DNA of 64,000 nt, taken from positions 310,001 through 374,000 of the forward strand of contig NZ_VFIL01000005.1 of NCBI RefSeq assembly GCF_007858285.1, written 5' to 3'. Both the position numbers and the translations under genes were made by a program. This DNA comes from Pseudomonas brenneri. GTDB lineage: Bacteria > Pseudomonadota > Gammaproteobacteria > Pseudomonadales > Pseudomonadaceae. Each line of letters begins with the position of its first letter. The stretch's first letter is position 1. The notes beneath the pieces were generated by a model. That model did not search any database, had not been told where the DNA came from, and saw nothing but the letters and a program-made list of their open reading frames with translations. Below, one piece after another: positions 10,224 to 18,975 of this stretch.

Positions 10224-11588
10224 TCAGGCAGAAAATGCAACGTGTTCGGTCACTGCGCGGCTGACCCAGGTTTGGGCCTGCCCCAGGTAGTGGGCCGGGT
10301 CGAGCAGACGATCCAGTTCAGCCGCCGACAGCTGAGCCGTGACTTGTGCCTCATCGGCCAGTACGGCGCGCAAATGGCGCTGCTCGGCGACGGCGCGTTT
10401 GCAGCATTGCTCCAATAAGTGATGGGCGGTTTCGCGGCCCAGGCGCTGGGCGAGCACGATACTGACGGCTTCGGCCAGCACCAGCCCCTGGGTCAGGTCG
10501 AGATTGTTGCCCATGCGTTGCGCGTCGACTTCCAGGCCCTCGCTCACTAGCAACGCCTGATGCAAGGCACCGGACACCAGGCGGCAGATTTCAGGCAAGG
10601 TCTCCCACTCGGCATGCCACAGGCCCAGGCTGCGTTCGTGCTCCTGGGGCATGGCGCTGAACATCGTCGACACCAGGCCAGGTACACGGGTGGCAGCACT
10701 GATCAGTACAGCGGCGCCCACCGGGTTGCGTTTGTGCGGCATGGTGGAAGAACCGCCCTTGCCCGGTGCCGAGGGTTCGAACACTTCCGCCGCTTCGGTC
10801 TGCATCAGCAGGCTGATGTCCCGACCGAGCTTGCCGAGGCTGCCAGCGATCAGGCCAAGAACGCTGGCGAACTCCACCAGACGATCACGCTGGGTGTGCC
10901 AGGGTTGTTCCGGCAGCGCCAGTTGCAACTCCGTCGCCAGGGCTTGCGCCACCGGTATTGCCTGTTCGCCCAACGCCGCCAAGGTACCGGACGCCCCGCC
11001 GAATTGCAGGACCAGCAGGCGCGGCTTCAACTCCACCAGCCGTTGGCGACTGCGCGTCACCGCCCCCAGCCAACCGGCGATTTTCATCCCCAGGGTCACC
11101 GGCGTGGCGTGCTGTAACCAGGTGCGCCCGGCCAATGGCACATCGGCATAGCGCTGCGCCTGGGCGGCGAGCACCGCGCCCAGCCGGGCCAGGTCTGCCT
11201 CGATCAACTCCAGCGCCCGCCGCAGTTGCAGCACCAGGCCGGTGTCCATCACATCCTGGCTGGTCGCACCCAGATGCACATAGCGCTCGGCGCCGGCGTC
11301 TTCACTGGCAATCAACTTGCCCAGCGCTTTCACCAATGGAATCGCCGAATTACCCGCAGTGGCAATCGCTACACCGAGGGCATCCACGTCGTACAACGAG
11401 GCCAGGCACGCCTGGGCAATCGGTGCGACAGCGGCCGTCGGGATCAGCCCAACCCGGGCCTGGGCCCGGGCCAATCCGGCTTCGAAATCCAGCATGCCCT
11501 GCAAGCGTCCCTGGTCACAGAACACCTCGGCCATGCTGTCAGCGGTGAAATAAGCGTCGAACAATTGGTTGCTCGTGCGCAGCGTCAT
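10224..11588 (-). CDS. pcaB: 3-carboxy-cis,cis-muconate cycloisomerase
   Basis: 454 residues from ATG 11588, preceded by AAGGGAAGAG; an upstream in-frame ATG gives a non-homologous extension. It belongs to the fumarase/aspartase superfamily, shown by the signature GKGGSSTMPHKRNP (catalytic-loop serine region) and the TSQDVMDTG motif. It cyclises 3-carboxymuconate, the PcaHG product, to gamma-carboxymuconolactone (EC 5.5.1.2). It is packed between pcaT (10-base gap) and pcaD. Confidence 0.95.
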   Translation of the reverse strand: MTLRTSNQLFDAYFTADSMAEVFCDQGRLQGMLDFEAGLARAQARVGLIPTAAVAPIAQACLASLYDVDALGVAIATAGNSAIPLVKALGKLIASEDAGAERYVHLGATSQDVMDTGLVLQLRRALELIEADLARLGAVLAAQAQRYADVPLAGRTWLQHATPVTLGMKIAGWLGAVTRSRQRLVELKPRLLVLQFGGASGTLAALGEQAIPVAQALATELQLALPEQPWHTQRDRLVEFASVLGLIAGSLGKLGRDISLLMQTEAAEVFEPSAPGKGGSSTMPHKRNPVGAAVLISAATRVPGLVSTMFSAMPQEHERSLGLWHAEWETLPEICRLVSGALHQALLVSEGLEVDAQRMGNNLDLTQGLVLAEAVSIVLAQRLGRETAHHLLEQCCKRAVAEQRHLRAVLADEAQVTAQLSAAELDRLLDPAHYLGQAQTWVSRAVTEHVAFSA

Positions 11589-11598
11589 AACTCTTCCC

Positions 11599-12894
11599 TT
11601 ACAGATCGTGGTGCAAGTACTCAGCCTGTTTCGGCAGGCGCAGGCTGAACAGGAACGCAATAGCCATCATGCCGGTCACGTACCAGTAGAAGGTGTTTTC
11701 CAGGCCGATGGACTTCAGGCCCAGTGCCACGTATTCCGCCGAACCACCGAAGATCGCGTTGGCCACCGCATAGGCCAGGCCCACACCGAGGGCGCGCACT
11801 TGTGGCGGGAACATTTCCGCTTTCACCAGGCCGCTGATGGAGGTGTAGAAACTGACAATCGCCAGCGCCAGGGTAATCAGCACAAAGGCCAGGAACGGGC
11901 TGGTTACGGTTTTCAGGGTCAGCAAGATCGGCACCGTGCACAGGGTGCCGAGGGCGCCGAACCAGAGCATCGAGTTACGCCGGCCGATCTTGTCCGAGAG
12001 CATGCCGAACAGCGGTTGCATGCACATGTAGAGGAACAGCGCGCCGGTCATGATGTAGCTGGCGGTCTTGGCGTGCATCCCGGCGGTGTTCACCAGGTAC
12101 TTCTGCATGTAAGTGGTAAAGGTGTAGAAAATCAGCGAGCCGCCAGCGGTGTAGCCGAGCACGGTGATAAACGCGGCCTTGTGATCGCGAAACAGCGCCC
12201 TGATGCTGCCGGCGTCTTTGTTTTCACGCATTTCCTGGCTGGTGGTTTCTTTCAGGGAGCGACGCAGCAGCAGCGAGATCACCGCCGCGACAGCGCCGAT
12301 CACAAACGGAATGCGCCAGCCCCAGGCCCGTAGCTCTTCTTCGGTGAGCAGTTGTTGCAGGATCACCACCACCGACACCGCCAGCAGTTGCCCGCCGATC
12401 AGGGTCACGTACTGGAACGAAGCGAAGAAGCCGCGCTGGCCCTTGAGCGCGACTTCACTCATATAGGTCGCCGTGGTGCCGTACTCGCCACCCACCGACA
12501 GCCCCTGGAACAGCCGCGCCATCAGCAGCAGGGCCGGGGCCCAGGCGCCAATGTCTTTATAGGTGGGCAGAAAAGCGATGACCAGGGAGCCGGCGCACAT
12601 CATCAGCACCGAGATCATCATCGAATTCTTGCGCCCGTGCTTGTCGGCGACCCGGCCAAACAGCCAGCCGCCGATGGGACGCATCAGGAAGCCTGCGGCG
12701 AACACGCCAGCGGTGTTGAGCAGTTGCACCGTGGGGTCGTCAGAGGGGAAAAACGCTGGGGCGAAGTAGATGGCACAGAACGCGTAGACGTAGAAGTCGA
12801 ACCATTCGACCAGGTTGCCGGAAGAGGCCCCGACAATCGCAAAAATCCGTTTGCTGCGCTCTTCTCCGGTGTAGTGACTGGTAGTTGTTGTCAT
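11599..12894 (-). CDS. pcaT: MFS dicarboxylate transporter of the pca cluster
   Basis: 431 residues with 12 predicted membrane helices, of the metabolite:proton symporter family. Visible signatures are [13 protein letters not shown] in helix 1, the loop 2-3 motif [13 protein letters not shown] and the motif [19 protein letters not shown]. The family also includes alpha-ketoglutarate permease KgtP. PcaT in other pseudomonads sits directly before pcaB, as here, and is associated with uptake of beta-ketoadipate or related dicarboxylates. It may be separated transcriptionally from pcaHG by the REP doublet at 12987-13086. Confidence 0.88.
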   Translation of the reverse strand: MTTTTSHYTGEERSKRIFAIVGASSGNLVEWFDFYVYAFCAIYFAPAFFPSDDPTVQLLNTAGVFAAGFLMRPIGGWLFGRVADKHGRKNSMMISVLMMCAGSLVIAFLPTYKDIGAWAPALLLMARLFQGLSVGGEYGTTATYMSEVALKGQRGFFASFQYVTLIGGQLLAVSVVVILQQLLTEEELRAWGWRIPFVIGAVAAVISLLLRRSLKETTSQEMRENKDAGSIRALFRDHKAAFITVLGYTAGGSLIFYTFTTYMQKYLVNTAGMHAKTASYIMTGALFLYMCMQPLFGMLSDKIGRRNSMLWFGALGTLCTVPILLTLKTVTSPFLAFVLITLALAIVSFYTSISGLVKAEMFPPQVRALGVGLAYAVANAIFGGSAEYVALGLKSIGLENTFYWYVTGMMAIAFLFSLRLPKQAEYLHHDL

Positions 12895-12986
12895 GTTGTT
12901 TTCACTCGAGGGGAACGGGTTAGAGTCTAGACATACTTTGCAACAACCTCGTTCCGCAAGCAGACCTTTGGGGGGTGGGTTGCCCC

Positions 12987-13086
12987 TGTAGGAGCGAGCT
13001 TGCTCGCGAAAGACCCAAGGACACCGCGTTTATCCAGGAAACCTGCGTTATCGTTGAAGATTTTCGCGAGCAAGCTCGCTCCTACA
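12987..13086. repeat. REP doublet (REPIN), 100 bp, GAGC-type
   Basis: A 24-base arm, TGTAGGAGCGAGCTTGCTCG then CGAA, at 12987-13010 is repeated as its exact inverse at 13063-13086, so the whole can fold into a long hairpin. It lies between pcaG and pcaT within the pca block, and ends 8 bases past the pcaG stop, so it may stabilise or attenuate the transcript there. Confidence 0.9.
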
Positions 13087-13094
13087 CGGGGGCA

Positions 13095-13661
13095 TCAGTA
13101 ATCGAAAAACACCGTTTCTTCATCTGTCCCTTGAAGAATCACATTCCACTGATACACCCCCGACGCATCCGTCTTGGCCACCAATGTATGCCGCCGCTCT
13201 GCCGGCACACACGCCAGCAACGGGTCATCGCCATTCGCTGCCTCACCGTCGAAATAAATCCGCGTCAGCAAGTGCTTCACCAAACCACGGGCAAACACCA
13301 GCACCACCAGATGCGGCGCCTGGGTCGTGCCCTTGAGGCCCGGCACGCTACCGGGCTTGATGGTGCTGAAGCGAAACCGCCCCTGCGCATCCACCGGCAC
13401 CCGGCCAAAACCTTCGAAATTGGGGTCCAGGGCTTTGTCCTGGTCATCCTCGGGGTGGTCATATTTGCCGGCGGCGTTGGCCTGCCAGACTTCCAGCATG
13501 GCATCGTTGACCACATCGCCATTGCCATCCACCACTTGCCCGGTGATCGCCACGCGCTCGCCGAGGGTGCCCGCATTGGCCAGGTCTTCGCGGTTCAGCC
13601 AGGTCAGGCCGATGTGGTAGTACGGCCCGACGGTGTGGGACGTGGTCGCATTAAGGGTCAT
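13095..13661 (-). CDS. pcaG: Protocatechuate 3,4-dioxygenase alpha subunit
   Basis: 188 residues. This is the non-iron-binding partner of the intradiol dioxygenase. It has the shared beta-sandwich signature AMLEVWQANAAGKYDHPED but lacks the Tyr/His iron ligand set: the site matching the beta-subunit HIH reads TQAPHLVVLVFARG. Together with PcaH it cleaves protocatechuate to 3-carboxy-cis,cis-muconate (EC 1.13.11.3). The start codon lies one base after the pcaH stop, indicating translational coupling and the expected 1:1 stoichiometry. Confidence 0.95.
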   Translation of the reverse strand: MTLNATTSHTVGPYYHIGLTWLNREDLANAGTLGERVAITGQVVDGNGDVVNDAMLEVWQANAAGKYDHPEDDQDKALDPNFEGFGRVPVDAQGRFRFSTIKPGSVPGLKGTTQAPHLVVLVFARGLVKHLLTRIYFDGEAANGDDPLLACVPAERRHTLVAKTDASGVYQWNVILQGTDEETVFFDY

Positions 13662-13662
13662 G

Positions 13663-14367
13663 TCATTTCTCCATCGGCGTGGCGTCGCGGCCGCGCAGGA
13701 CGATGTCCCAGCGGTAGCCGAGGGCGTAGTGCGGCACGGTCTTTTCCAGGTCGAAACGGGCGATCAGGCGTTCCTTGGCCGAGGTGTCCGGCACGCAGTT
13801 GTAGATCGGGTCATAGGCCAGCAGCGGGTCGCCGGGGAAGTACATCTGGGTCACCAAGCGCGTCAGCACGCTGGGGCCGAACAGCGAGAAGTGGATGTGC
13901 GCGGGGCGCCAGGCGTTATGGTGGTTACCCCACGGATAAGCGCCGGGTTTGATGGTCTGGAACTGGTACCAGCCATCGGCATCGGTGACGGTGCGGCCAG
14001 TGCCGGTAAAATTCGGGTCCAGGGGCGCGTCGTGCAAATCGCGCTTGTGGTTGTAGCGACCGGCGGCGTTGGCCTGCCAGATCTCGACCAGGATGCCCGG
14101 CACCGGCAGGCCGTTTTCGTCCAGGACCCGACCGTGAATGATGATGCGCTCGCCTTGCGGCTCGCCATCGTGCTGGGCGGTCAGGTCGTTGTCTTTCTCG
14201 GCAATGCGTTCGGCGCCGATGGTCGGGCCGGTGATTTCCGACAGCGAATGGGGCAGAAACACCAACGGCTTGGACGGCGAACGCAGGTTCGTCGACTGGT
14301 AGGCCGGGTGCAGGTAATCAGGCTGAGTACCCGCTTGCGGGCGCCGATATCCGGGCTTGTCACTCAT
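13663..14367 (-). CDS. pcaH: Protocatechuate 3,4-dioxygenase beta subunit
   Basis: 234 residues from ATG 14367, with AGAGGAT 7 bases upstream; the longer open frame runs into pcaF. It carries the intradiol ring-cleavage signature LVEIWQANAAGRYNHKRDLH and the iron ligands: a tyrosine in that block, a tyrosine in PGAYPWGN and the two histidines of WRPAHIHFS. It binds the non-heme Fe(III) at the active site. It is placed between pcaF (28-base gap) and pcaG. Confidence 0.96.
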   Translation of the reverse strand: MSDKPGYRRPQAGTQPDYLHPAYQSTNLRSPSKPLVFLPHSLSEITGPTIGAERIAEKDNDLTAQHDGEPQGERIIIHGRVLDENGLPVPGILVEIWQANAAGRYNHKRDLHDAPLDPNFTGTGRTVTDADGWYQFQTIKPGAYPWGNHHNAWRPAHIHFSLFGPSVLTRLVTQMYFPGDPLLAYDPIYNCVPDTSAKERLIARFDLEKTVPHYALGYRWDIVLRGRDATPMEK

Positions 14368-14395
14368 GGAGCAATCCTCTTTATTCTTGTCAGTC

Positions 14396-15598
14396 TCAAA
14401 CGCGTTCGATCGCCAGGGCCAGGCCTTGGCCAACACCGACACACATAGTCGCCAAGCCTTTGCTGCCACCGTTTTTTTCCAGTTGATGCAGCGCGGTCAA
14501 GACCAGGCGCGCACCACTCATGCCCAGCGGATGGCCCAAGGCAATCGCGCCACCGTTCGGGTTGACCTGCGCCGCGTCGTCCGCCAGGCCCAACTCACGC
14601 AGCACCGCCAGGCCTTGGCTGGCAAAGGCTTCGTTGAGCTCGATCACATCAAAGTCGCTGACGGCCAGGCCCAGGCGCTCGACCAACTTGCGCACCGCAG
14701 GCACCGGGCCGATGCCCATCACACGGGGCTCGACCCCGGCACTGGCCATGCCCAGCACGCGGGCGCGGGCAGTCAAACCATGCTTTTTCACGGCTTCGGC
14801 GCTGGCCAGGATCAAGGCCGCAGCCCCATCGTTGACCCCGGAGGCGTTGCCGGCGGTGACGGTCTTGTCCGGGCCATTGACCGGCTTGAGCCTGGCCAGG
14901 GCTTCGAGGGTGGTGTCGGCGCGTGGATGCTCGTCGTGTTCAACCAGGGTCTCGCCTTTTTTGTGGGCGACCCGTACCGGCACGATTTCTTCAGCGAAGA
15001 ACCCGGCGGCCTGGGCAGCGGCCGTGCGTTGCTGGCTGCGCAAGGCGAAGGCGTCCTGGTCGGCGCGCGAGACTTTATAGTCATCCGCCACGTTGTCGGC
15101 GGTCTGCGGCATGGCATCGACGCCGTACTGGGCCTTCATCACCGGGTTGATAAAACGCCAGCCGATGGTGGTGTCTTCCAGCTTCATATTGCGCGAGAAC
15201 GCAGCGTCGGCCTTGCCCATCACGAATGGCGCACGGGACATCGACTCGACGCCACCGGCAATCGCCAGCTCCATTTCGCCACTGGCGATGGCGCGGAACG
15301 CGGTGCCGATGGCGTCCATGCCCGAGGCACACAGACGGTTGAGGGTCACGCCAGGGATGCTCGATGGCAAGCCGGCCAGCAGCGAAGCCATGCGGGCCAC
15401 GTTGCGGTTGTCTTCGCCGGCCTGATTGGCACAGCCGAGGAACACCTCGTCCACCGCGTTCCAGTCCACCGACGGGTTGCGCGCCATCAGCGCCTTGATC
15501 GGCAAGGCCGCCAGGTCATCGGCGCGCACGGTGGACAGGCCACCGCCGAAGCGGCCGATGGGGGTGCGGATGGCATCACAAATAAACACGTCACGCAT
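14396..15598 (-). CDS. pcaF: 3-oxoadipyl-CoA thiolase
   Basis: 400 residues, standard thiolase length. The acyl-accepting cysteine is in LNRLCASGMDAIG, the second motif is in NGGAIALGHPLGMSGAR, and the C-terminal catalytic cysteine is in TMCVGVGQG. It splits beta-ketoadipyl-CoA into succinyl-CoA and acetyl-CoA (EC 2.3.1.174), the last pathway step. The start overlaps the pcaJ stop (ATGA at 15595-15600 on this strand), so translation is coupled with the CoA-transferase. Confidence 0.95.
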   Translation of the reverse strand: MRDVFICDAIRTPIGRFGGGLSTVRADDLAALPIKALMARNPSVDWNAVDEVFLGCANQAGEDNRNVARMASLLAGLPSSIPGVTLNRLCASGMDAIGTAFRAIASGEMELAIAGGVESMSRAPFVMGKADAAFSRNMKLEDTTIGWRFINPVMKAQYGVDAMPQTADNVADDYKVSRADQDAFALRSQQRTAAAQAAGFFAEEIVPVRVAHKKGETLVEHDEHPRADTTLEALARLKPVNGPDKTVTAGNASGVNDGAAALILASAEAVKKHGLTARARVLGMASAGVEPRVMGIGPVPAVRKLVERLGLAVSDFDVIELNEAFASQGLAVLRELGLADDAAQVNPNGGAIALGHPLGMSGARLVLTALHQLEKNGGSKGLATMCVGVGQGLALAIERV

Positions 15599-16377
15599 CA
15601 GGCTTCTCCTGGGGTTTGGCCATGGGCGGCGGCGGTACGGGCTTCAAGGTCGCGCAAGGCGTTCAGTTCGACCTCGGTCGGTTCGGCGCTGGTACCGAGT
15701 TGATCGGCAAAACGCACCGCCCAACCGGTGGCGGCGATTACTTGTTCGCAGGTCACGCCAGGGTGCAAAGCCGTGACCACGAATTCATGGGTGCCCTCCT
15801 CCGGCTCCATGATGCACAGGTCGGTGATGATCCCCACCGGGCCTGCGCCTGGCAGGCCGAGGCGCTTGCGCGAGTCGCCGCCTTCGCCATGGCCTACCGA
15901 GGTGATGAAGTCCAGTTTGTCGACGAACGAACGGGACGACTGCTTGAGGATGATCAGTACGCTCTTGGCGGAGCCGGCAATTTCCGGCGCGCCACCGGCG
16001 CCCGGCAAGCGGACCTTGGGTTGGTGATAGTCACCGACCACGGTGGTGTTGATATTGCCGAAACGGTCGACCTGGGCCGCCCCAAGAAAACCGACGTCAA
16101 TGCGCCCGCCCTGCAACCAGTAGCGAAAAATCTCACCGGTGGGTACGACGGTGTCGGCGGTTTCCGCCAACTCGCCGTCACCAATGGACAACGGCAATAC
16201 CGACGGCTTGGCGCCAATCGGGCCGGACTCGTAGATCAGCACCACATCGGGGGAAGATGTCAGGCGTGCCAGGTTGGCGGCCTTGGACGGCAAGCCGATG
16301 CCGACGAAGCACACCGAACCGTTCTTCAGGCGGCGCGCGGCGGCGACGGTCATCATTTCATTGGTCGAGTAAGCCAT
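15598..16377 (-). CDS. pcaJ: 3-oxoadipate CoA-transferase subunit B
   Basis: 259 residues. It is a family I CoA-transferase beta chain. The glutamate in IYESGPIGA (about residue 50) is the expected active-site residue that forms the CoA thioester. It works with PcaI to move CoA from succinyl-CoA to beta-ketoadipate (EC 2.8.3.6). It is longer than the roughly 213-residue PcaJ of P. putida, and matches the CatJ-type subunit instead. It overlaps pcaI by one base (TAATG) and pcaF by a few bases. Confidence 0.92.
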   Translation of the reverse strand: MAYSTNEMMTVAAARRLKNGSVCFVGIGLPSKAANLARLTSSPDVVLIYESGPIGAKPSVLPLSIGDGELAETADTVVPTGEIFRYWLQGGRIDVGFLGAAQVDRFGNINTTVVGDYHQPKVRLPGAGGAPEIAGSAKSVLIILKQSSRSFVDKLDFITSVGHGEGGDSRKRLGLPGAGPVGIITDLCIMEPEEGTHEFVVTALHPGVTCEQVIAATGWAVRFADQLGTSAEPTEVELNALRDLEARTAAAHGQTPGEA

Positions 16378-17234
16378 TACTTGGCCTCCTGCGCGGCAGC
16401 CAGTTTGGCCTGGAATTGACTGAAGTCAGCAGTGCCGTGGATGTATTCATCGATCCAGGCGGTAAATGTCCCACGATCCCGAGCGATCGGGTCCCAGGCT
16501 TGATAGAAGCGATTGTCGCGTTCGGTGTAACCGTGGGCGTAGGACGGATGCGCACCACCCGGCACATGGCACACGGCGGTCAGGGCCCAGGTCGGTAGCA
16601 CGCAGGCGTTCATTGGCGCGTTAAGGTCATCGACGATTTCTTCGACGGTGACGATGCAACGCTTGGCCGCCAACGCCGCCTCTTTCTGCACCCCGAGAAT
16701 CCCCCACAACAGCACGTTGCCCTTGCGGTCGGCCTTTTGTGCATGGATCACCGTAATGTCCGGGCGCACCGACGGTACCGCCGCCAGCACTTCACCAGTG
16801 AAGGGGCAGGTCACGGTCTTGATCAACGGGTTGACCTTGGGCAGGTCGGAGCCGGCATACGCCCGCAGTACCGCGAACGGCAGGCCGGAAGCGCCGGCCA
16901 CGTAGGCGTTGGCCAGGTCGGCATGGCTGTGTTCTTCGATCTCCAACGGTTGCGGCCATTGCTTCTCGACCGCGTCCCGCAGGCGATGCAGGGAGCCCAC
17001 GCCAGGGTTGCCACCCCAGGAGAAAATCAGCTTGCGCGCACAGCCGGCCCCGATCAGTTGGTCGTAGATCAGGTCAGGCGTCATGCGTACCAGCGTCAGG
17101 TCTTTCTTGCCCTGACGAATGATTTCATGACCTGCCGCTGTAGGGATCAGGTGGGTAAAGCCTTCGAGCGCGACGGTATCGCCGTCATTGACGAACTGCT
17201 TTACCGCATCAGCCAGCGAAAGGATTTCAGCCAT
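16377..17234 (-). CDS. pcaI: 3-oxoadipate CoA-transferase subunit A
   Basis: 285 residues from ATG 17234, preceded by GGGAG; the frame is open to 17318 but the extension is not family-like. It is a CoA-transferase alpha chain with the glycine-rich FSWGGNPGVGSLHRLRDAVE region. The size and sequence type match CatI/PA0226-like subunits rather than the shorter P. putida PcaI (about 231 residues). It is the first gene of the catabolic block; the tandem PcaR-type sites at 17325-17352 lie 91 bases upstream of the start. Confidence 0.92.
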   Translation of the reverse strand: MAEILSLADAVKQFVNDGDTVALEGFTHLIPTAAGHEIIRQGKKDLTLVRMTPDLIYDQLIGAGCARKLIFSWGGNPGVGSLHRLRDAVEKQWPQPLEIEEHSHADLANAYVAGASGLPFAVLRAYAGSDLPKVNPLIKTVTCPFTGEVLAAVPSVRPDITVIHAQKADRKGNVLLWGILGVQKEAALAAKRCIVTVEEIVDDLNAPMNACVLPTWALTAVCHVPGGAHPSYAHGYTERDNRFYQAWDPIARDRGTFTAWIDEYIHGTADFSQFQAKLAAAQEAK

Positions 17235-17324
17235 GGGGTTGGGCTCCCGATATAGGTCGAAAAAGACGCTGGAGGCAGCGCCGAAGTGCTTGAAGAGTAA
17301 GCCGGGGCAATGGGCCAAACAATC

Positions 17325-17352
17325 CGATAATCGACTATCAGTTCGATAATCG
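17325..17352 (-). promoter_or_regulatory. Tandem PcaR-type operator before pcaI
   Basis: Two CGATAATCG copies, at 17325-17333 and 17344-17352, have a start-to-start spacing of 19 bases. The second lies in the near-palindrome GTTCGATAATCGAAC. PcaR of P. putida is known to bind repeats of this kind in the pcaI promoter; the assignment here is by resemblance and position. Confidence 0.75.
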
Positions 17353-17393
17353 AACAGATTGTTGCCTAGCTATCTTTCAAGACGAACACGGTC

Positions 17394-17427
17394 AAATGTG
17401 GGAGCGGGCTTGCTCGCTCCCACATTT
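17394..17427. repeat. Single REP-derived hairpin after pcaK
   Basis: A 12-bp perfect stem, AAATGTGGGAGC/GCTCCCACATTT, has a GGGCTTGCTC loop. It lies between the pcaK stop and the pcaI promoter and may serve as a terminator for pcaK. Confidence 0.8.
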
Positions 17428-17450
17428 TTGAACCGTGTCCGCTTTAAGTC

Positions 17451-18797
17451 TCAGGTAGCGTCGGCGTGGCTGACGATGCCCTTGATCACCACCGCCGTGG
17501 TAGCGAGTGCCGCCGGAATCACCAGCGCCGTCAGCACCTGCTCGAAGTTCCAGCCCAACCCCAGCAAGGTGGCGCCCATCCACGCACCGAGGATCGCGCC
17601 AAAGCGCCCGATCCCCAGCATCCACGAGACACCTGTGGCACGTCCCTGGGTCGGGTAAAACCGCGCAGCCAACGAAGGCATCGCCGATTGCGCACCGTTG
17701 ACGCACATCCCGGCAATCAACACCAGGGTCGCCAAGAGGGTGATGTTGCCCAGGCTCTGGCCCACGGCGTAGGCAAATACCCCGGCCAATAGGTAGAACG
17801 CTCCGATGACCTTGTGCGGATTGAACCGGTCCATGGCCCAGCCCACACCCACGGCACTGAGTACGCCGCCGAACTGGAACAACGCGCCAATGAAAGCCGC
17901 CTGCTCCATGCTGGCGCCGCTGTCGCGCATCAGGGTTGGCAGCCAACTGGTCAGCAGGTACACAATCACCAAGCCCATGAAGTACGTCAGCCACAGCAAC
18001 AGGGTGCCGGCGCTGTAGGTGCCGGAAAAGATCACCGCGAACACGTTGCGCGCCTTGACGGTTTTCTGTTCCGGGACACTGAAGCTTGAGGCCTGGGCGA
18101 CGATGGCCGGGTCGATGGGCGCCAGGGCCTTGCGCACCTTGTCCGTGCCGCGATTGCGCACCACCAGGTAGCGCGCCGACTCCGGCAACCACAGCACCAG
18201 CACGCCGACCAGAATCAATGGCAGGATGCCGCCGATCAGCAGCAGGCTGTGCCAGCCGAACATCGGAATCAGCTTGGCCGAGATAAATCCGCCACCGGCC
18301 ATGCCCAGGTTGAAACCGCAGAACATGCTGGTCACCAGCAACGACTTGTGACGCTCCGGCGTGTATTCGGACAGCAATGTCGTGGCGTTCGGCATACCGG
18401 CGCCCAGGCCCAGGCCGGTCAGGAAACGCAACACCAATAACTGATCAACATTGGTGCTGTAGGCCGAGGCCAGGCTGAAGGCGCCGAACACCAGCACGGC
18501 GCCCACCAGCACCATCTTGCGACCAAAACGGTCGGCCAAGGGACCGGAGCCCAGGGCGCCAAACACCATGCCGATCAGCGCGGCACTCATCACCGGGCCG
18601 AGGCTGGCACGGTCAATCCCCCAATCCTGGGACAGCGCCGGCGCAATGAAGCCCATGGCCGCGGTGTCCAGCCCGTCGAGGAAGACAATCAGGAAGCACA
18701 GGATCACCACCCGCCACTGATAGCGGGACAACGGTTGTGCATTGATAAAGGACTGCACGTCCAGACACGTACCAACAGAAGGTGAAGGCTGATTCAT
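17451..18797 (-). CDS. pcaK: 4-hydroxybenzoate/protocatechuate MFS transporter
   Basis: 448 residues from ATG 18797. The sequence is very close to what I know of P. putida PcaK: the N-terminal SVGxxLDVQSFINxQPLSRYQWRVV, helix 1 with FLDGLDTAAMGFIAP (the membrane aspartates needed for transport) and loop 2-3 GPLADRFGRKMVL. It belongs to the aromatic acid:H+ symporter family with 12 helices and imports 4-hydroxybenzoate and protocatechuate. The start region TGGAAATAAAAATAATG contains a CA-type Hfq/Crc motif. It lies between pcaR and pcaI with its own 179-base upstream region. Confidence 0.95.
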   Translation of the reverse strand: MNQPSPSVGTCLDVQSFINAQPLSRYQWRVVILCFLIVFLDGLDTAAMGFIAPALSQDWGIDRASLGPVMSAALIGMVFGALGSGPLADRFGRKMVLVGAVLVFGAFSLASAYSTNVDQLLVLRFLTGLGLGAGMPNATTLLSEYTPERHKSLLVTSMFCGFNLGMAGGGFISAKLIPMFGWHSLLLIGGILPLILVGVLVLWLPESARYLVVRNRGTDKVRKALAPIDPAIVAQASSFSVPEQKTVKARNVFAVIFSGTYSAGTLLLWLTYFMGLVIVYLLTSWLPTLMRDSGASMEQAAFIGALFQFGGVLSAVGVGWAMDRFNPHKVIGAFYLLAGVFAYAVGQSLGNITLLATLVLIAGMCVNGAQSAMPSLAARFYPTQGRATGVSWMLGIGRFGAILGAWMGATLLGLGWNFEQVLTALVIPAALATTAVVIKGIVSHADAT

Positions 18798-18799
18798 TA

Positions 18800-18807
18800 T
18801 TTTTATT
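18800..18807 (-). promoter_or_regulatory. Candidate Hfq/Crc catabolite-repression motif at the pcaK start
   Basis: On the minus strand AATAAAAA fits the AANAANAA pattern bound by Hfq with Crc in pseudomonads. It sits between the GGA of the ribosome site and the ATG, the place where binding would block initiation. Confidence 0.5.
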
Positions 18808-18975
18808 TCCACACCGATGGGCGGGCGAACGACGGCGAGTCGTCATTATTATTGGGGCGAAACCGATGCCGCGACGGTAGGCGTCGTCGCGGTCAATGAC
18901 GCTGCCGCGACATTAATGAGCCAGGGGAAACACCGTCAATTGCCCAGGCTGGGATCTGTGCGGTCACCGAACAGC

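Noticed and set aside
12975..13952. Plus-strand frame running through the REPIN and pcaG.
   Set aside because: It crosses a repeat and lies antisense to pcaG; no ribosome site and no protein-like sequence.
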